Positions 61,183 to 64,000 of a stretch of 64,000 nucleotides of DNA are shown here, in pieces. A program made the translations under genes and the position numbers. The stretch's first letter is position 1, and each line of letters opens with the position of its first letter. The stretch covers positions 1-64,000 of the forward strand of contig NZ_QEQK01000014.1 of assembly GCF_003151135.1 (NCBI RefSeq), read 5' to 3'. A model generated the notes under the pieces. It saw only the letters and a list, made by a program, of their open reading frames with translations, was not told the DNA's origin and did no database searches. The DNA comes from Abyssibacter profundi. Lineage in GTDB: Bacteria > Pseudomonadota > Gammaproteobacteria > Nevskiales > OUC007.

Positions 61183-61443
61183 TCAGCCCTTGGCGCTGGG
61201 TACCGTGATGTTCAGCTCGAGGATTTCGGTGTCGCCATCGCGCTCGACCTCGATATTGACGGCATCCTCACCCACCGCAACATATTTGCGGATCACGTCC
61301 AGCAGTTCTTTCTGCAGCTTGGGCAGATAATCCGGCGCATGCAGATGCCCGGCCCGCTGATGCGCGACGATGACCTGCAGGCGCTCTTTGGCGAGCTGGG
61401 CCGTGGTGGGCTTGTTGGCCCGGAAAATGTCCATCCATGCCAT
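61183..61443 (-). CDS. minE: Cell division topological specificity factor MinE
   Basis: This protein has 86 residues, starting at an ATG six bases after GGAGG. The MinD-binding/membrane N-terminus (MAWMDIFRANKPTTAQLAKE) and the dimerising domain (RLQVIVAHQRAG, LQKELLDVIRKYV) are standard. It drives pole-to-pole oscillation by stimulating the MinD ATPase. It is the last gene of minCDE; two bases separate it from the minD stop. Confidence 0.97.
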   Translation of the reverse strand: MAWMDIFRANKPTTAQLAKERLQVIVAHQRAGHLHAPDYLPKLQKELLDVIRKYVAVGEDAVNIEVERDGDTEILELNITVPSAKG

Positions 61444-61445
61444 GA

Positions 61446-62252
61446 CTAGCCTCCGAACAGCCGGTTCAGGAAGCCTTTGGAGCTGGGGTCCAGGAAGCGA
61501 TGGGCGCGTTCTTCACCGAGGAAGCGGGCCACCAGGTCCTTATAGGCCTCAGCCGCCTGGACATCGGGCATTGAGATGACCGGCGAGCCCTGGTTGGACG
61601 CGTTGAGCACATCCTTGGATTCGGGAATCACGCCCAGCAGCGGAATCGCGAGGATGTCCTTGACGTCCTCCACCGAAAGCATCTCGCCACGGGCCACGCG
61701 ATTGGCGTCGTAGCGCGTGATGACCAGGTGTTCCTTGACCGATTCGCCCGATTTCGCCTTCTGCGTCTTGCTCGACAGGATGCCCAGCACCCGGTCGGAG
61801 TCGCGAACGGACGAGACTTCCGGGTTGGTGACCACAATGGCCTCATCGGCGAAGTGCATGGCCAGCAGAGCGCCTTTTTCGATGCCCGCCGGCGAATCGC
61901 AGACGATGTAGTCGAACTCCTTGGACAGCTCATCGATCACCCGGGCCACGCCGGCCTCGGTGAGCGCATCCTTGTCGCGGGTTTGTGAGGCCGCGAGGAT
62001 GTAGAGATTCTCGACGCGCTTGTCCTTGATCAGGGCCTGCTTGAGCGTGGCTTCCTGGGCAATGACGTTGATGAAGTCGAAAACGACGCGCCGCTCGACA
62101 CCCATGATGAGGTCGAGATTTCGCAGCCCGACGTCGAAGTCGATGACGACGGTCTTGTGTCCGGCCTGAGCCAGGCCAGTGGCGAACGAGGCGCTGGTCG
62201 TGGTCTTGCCCACGCCGCCCTTGCCGGAAGTCACAACAATGATCTTGGCCAC
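61446..62252 (-). CDS. minD: Septum site-determining ATPase MinD
   Basis: This protein has 268 residues from the GTG at 62252 (GAGG five bases upstream), giving the normal N-terminus MAKIIVVTSGKGGVGKTTTS with the deviant Walker A KGGVGKTT. DFDVGLRNLDLIMG, DSPAGIEKGA and the C-terminal membrane helix (FLNRLFGG) are present. It binds ATP and the membrane, and recruits MinC and MinE. The upstream in-frame extension is not part of it. Confidence 0.97.
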   Translation of the reverse strand: MAKIIVVTSGKGGVGKTTTSASFATGLAQAGHKTVVIDFDVGLRNLDLIMGVERRVVFDFINVIAQEATLKQALIKDKRVENLYILAASQTRDKDALTEAGVARVIDELSKEFDYIVCDSPAGIEKGALLAMHFADEAIVVTNPEVSSVRDSDRVLGILSSKTQKAKSGESVKEHLVITRYDANRVARGEMLSVEDVKDILAIPLLGVIPESKDVLNASNQGSPVISMPDVQAAEAYKDLVARFLGEERAHRFLDPSSKGFLNRLFGG

Positions 62253-62271
62253 AGTTACCTCGGGTGCTCGA

Positions 62272-62943
62272 TCACAATGTCTCGATCGTAAGTTTTTCAT
62301 CGGACAGCCGGACCATGGAAGGCTGTTTGCGATGTTCGGATGCCATGTCTTCCGCAACTAGGTAGTTGCCGGCAATGGCGACCAGTTCTGCTTCCAGAGA
62401 CTGGCAGAAGATGCGTGCGGACTCTTCACCTCGACAGCCCGCCAGTGCCCGGCCGCGCAGCGCGCCGTAGACGTGGATGCTGCCGTCGGCCAAGACCTCG
62501 GCGCCGGGGCTGACCGCGGCGCGAATGATCAGGTCGGTGCCGCGGGCGTAGAGCTGCTGCCCGGAGCGCACCGGCTGGTCGACGATGCGCGCGGCCGGCC
62601 GGTCTTCCGAGCGCGGCCGGTTGCTGGTCCCGTTGGCGGCATCCAGCGCGCCGCGCTGCAACACGCCGAGGCCGATGCCTCGGGCGGCGGCGGCCGTGTC
62701 TTCGTCGGCTTCCACTACCGCAACAGGGACCAGGCCCTGGGTCCGGGCCGCATCGGCAATCGCCGGTAGATCGATCCGGTGACCATTGGGGTCGATGAGC
62801 ACGGGCAGCCCGCTGAACAGCTTGGGTGCGCGGGTGACCTCAGCCTCGATGCCGGCGGTGATGCGCTCGGGGTCTGGCGTGTTGATACGCAGGACGGTCA
62901 GGCTCATCACCCGACCCTTGAACAGAATGTCGGGCTGGCTCAT
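62272..62943 (-). CDS. minC: Septum site-determining protein MinC
   Basis: This protein has 223 residues from MSQPDIL. The N-terminal FtsZ-inhibiting domain (LFKGRVMSLTVLRINTPD) is followed by a variable linker and the C-terminal beta-helix (VRSGQQLYARGTDLIIRAAV, GAEVLADGSIHVYGALRGRA, EAELVAIAGNYLV). It blocks FtsZ ring assembly at cell poles. It is the first gene of the min operon, 19 bases before minD. Confidence 0.96.
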   Translation of the reverse strand: MSQPDILFKGRVMSLTVLRINTPDPERITAGIEAEVTRAPKLFSGLPVLIDPNGHRIDLPAIADAARTQGLVPVAVVEADEDTAAAARGIGLGVLQRGALDAANGTSNRPRSEDRPAARIVDQPVRSGQQLYARGTDLIIRAAVSPGAEVLADGSIHVYGALRGRALAGCRGEESARIFCQSLEAELVAIAGNYLVAEDMASEHRKQPSMVRLSDEKLTIETL

Positions 62944-63136
62944 GCGCGCGTCTCGGCCTGGGCTTTGGACGCCGTCGGTCGGGTGTTGGAACGAATGATG
63001 CAGTGCGAAAACACGCGAAAAGTCTACGGGATCAGGGCATTTGTCACCAGGGGCGGAATACGTCGAACTGCCACCTGGGGTGTGAAGTCCCGGTAAACTA
63101 TCACCCTCCCTACTCGTCATTAAAGAAGCGACGCCC

Positions 63137-63805
63137 ATGCGCCAACTCGCTCGCCTGACCGCGACCGGACTCTGCCTGGTCGGCACCCTGCTGATCACAT
63201 CGGGCTGCGCCCCGCGCATTTACTCATTTCCTGCGCCGGAGTTCGAGCGCGACCGTCTGTTCCAGGCGCCGGATGTTTTGCCGCCGATTCTCGGCGTGCG
63301 GGTGGACTACCGGGTCAACGGCCGGCCCGTACCGGAAGAGGCTGTCGCCTCGCGCGATTTCATCGCTGATCTGTTGGGCCGCAATCGGCTGACGCAGATC
63401 GTGCCGCCGGCCGGCATTAGTGCTGTGACGCCGATTCTCAAGCTGTCCATCGATCACACCTTCGACAAGGGCGAGGCCCGCAGCGCCGGCTTCCAGTCGG
63501 GCATGACATTCGGTGCCGCTGATCGGGATATCCGCGATGATTTCAGTGTCCGTATTTCGTTAACCGACCCGCGCAAGAACCGGCGCCGTGACGTGTTGTA
63601 CGACACCGGGCAGAACGGGGTTTACCGCCATGCGGTGGTGACGCGCATCGGGGGCAGCACGTCCGGATTGCTACCCAGTGATTACCCGGGGGCGTACCAG
63701 CGCATGCTCGAAAGCGTGGTCGCGAGTTTTCTGAAGGACTTGCATGTCGCCGGACAGGAATCCAACCCGATTATCTTCGTTCCGGACACTCGCGAGGATC
63801 CCTGA
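63137..63805 (+). CDS. Lipoprotein of unknown function
   Basis: This protein has 222 residues with lipobox LITSGC (Cys about 24). The body is a mixed alpha/beta domain (LGVRVDYRVNGRPVPEEAVA, VTPILKLSIDHTFDKGEARS, SVRISLTDPRKNRRRDVLYD). The shape resembles small periplasmic DUF4136-type or LPS-assembly-like lipoproteins, but I cannot assign a family. It is divergent from minC and followed by another lipoprotein gene 41 bases later. Confidence 0.8.
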   Translation: MRQLARLTATGLCLVGTLLITSGCAPRIYSFPAPEFERDRLFQAPDVLPPILGVRVDYRVNGRPVPEEAVASRDFIADLLGRNRLTQIVPPAGISAVTPILKLSIDHTFDKGEARSAGFQSGMTFGAADRDIRDDFSVRISLTDPRKNRRRDVLYDTGQNGVYRHAVVTRIGGSTSGLLPSDYPGAYQRMLESVVASFLKDLHVAGQESNPIIFVPDTREDP

Positions 63806-63846
63806 GGTCCAAGTGGGCGTTGCATCGCTAACCGATGGAGTGATGG

Positions 63847-64000
63847 ATGCCCGCAATTTCAACGCTTACGCCCCTCGCCGCCCGTTGGGTCGGGGGCGCG
63901 CTGCTGGCCGCATTGGCGGGCTGCGTCACCCTGGATTCGTATCCGGACCCTGCCTACAGCCGTGACTCGCTGGCGGATCACCCGCCCGGCAGCCTGCCGG
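63847..64000 (+). CDS. Lipoprotein, 3' end outside window
   Basis: Only the first 51 codons are visible. The ATG at 63847 follows GGAG (63836-63839) by seven bases. A signal sequence with lipobox AALAGC (Cys about 26) is followed by VTLDSYPDPAYSRD. A competing ATG four bases upstream in another frame gives no lipobox. Function cannot be judged. Confidence 0.75.
   Translation, partial: MPAISTLTPLAARWVGGALLAALAGCVTLDSYPDPAYSRDSLADHPPGSLP

Noticed and set aside
1-64000. tRNA, rRNA, CRISPR array, insertion sequence or prophage
   Set aside because: I looked for cloverleaf TPsiC arms, regularly spaced repeats, transposase or integrase motifs and terminal inverted repeats, and saw none.

Overview
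The window looks like chromosomal DNA of a high-GC gammaproteobacterium, probably a free-living aquatic lipid or hydrocarbon degrader of the Nevskiales/Salinisphaerales/Xanthomonadales type. That placement is inference. It rests on a minCDE operon, a DesT-DesC-DesB desaturase module, a TonB2-type ExbB/ExbD/TonB/TPR operon with DUF3450, a DUF1302/DUF1329 pair, and C-terminal GlyGly-CTERM sorting tails, which are known from gammaproteobacteria. There is no rRNA, tRNA, CRISPR array, transposase, integrase or phage gene that I can recognise. Gene density is high and most genes have a Shine-Dalgarno site.

Layout, 1-18.3 kb: the tail of a GlyGly-CTERM protein; a minus-strand set of a small HEGGH protein and two tandem exported amidohydrolases, one with all its metal-ligand histidines lost; a 1106-residue M36 (fungalysin) metallopeptidase; a cytochrome c/DUF1588-like lipoprotein with a Tat-exported DUF1501 partner; a lipoprotein with Ig/PKD repeats and a PHP-type metallohydrolase domain; a beta-helix protein. 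Then come a single-helix membrane protein, a class III nucleotidyl cyclase with an unusual substrate-site residue, and an exported pseudo-caspase/SH3/FGE-like protein.

18.3-35.7 kb: an apparently frameshifted small gene; a minus-strand run of haloalkane-dehalogenase-like hydrolase, VOC protein, small membrane protein, class I HMG-CoA reductase and TetR regulator; a divergent MFS transporter with a good palindromic operator between it and the TetR gene; a large S8 protease with thrombospondin-3 and PKD repeats and a GlyGly-CTERM tail; small envelope proteins; an SDR; an acyltransferase-3 membrane protein; and the DUF1302-DUF1329 outer-membrane pair behind a palindrome.

36-48 kb is rich in lipid genes: an AHSMG lipase-like protein downstream of desT, the divergent desC-desB pair with a DesT-like operator, a lipoprotein amidase followed by a bacterial lysyl-oxidase-like lipoprotein, and a DUF1295/cyclopropane-synthase-like/periplasmic-protein operon. 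Together these suggest active remodelling of membrane lipids.

48-61 kb is one co-oriented uptake block: a TonB-dependent receptor, a beta-helix lipoprotein, DUF3450, a long and a short ExbB, ExbD, TonB, a TPR protein and an 877-residue lipoprotein. The window ends with minC-minD-minE on the minus strand and two lipoprotein genes on the plus strand, the last cut by the window edge.

The items I consider most worth following up are the cyclase plus membrane-protein pair (Pycsar-like layout), the lysyl-oxidase-like lipoprotein that keeps both cofactor residues, the enzyme/pseudo-enzyme amidohydrolase pair, and the exported pseudo-caspase fusion.
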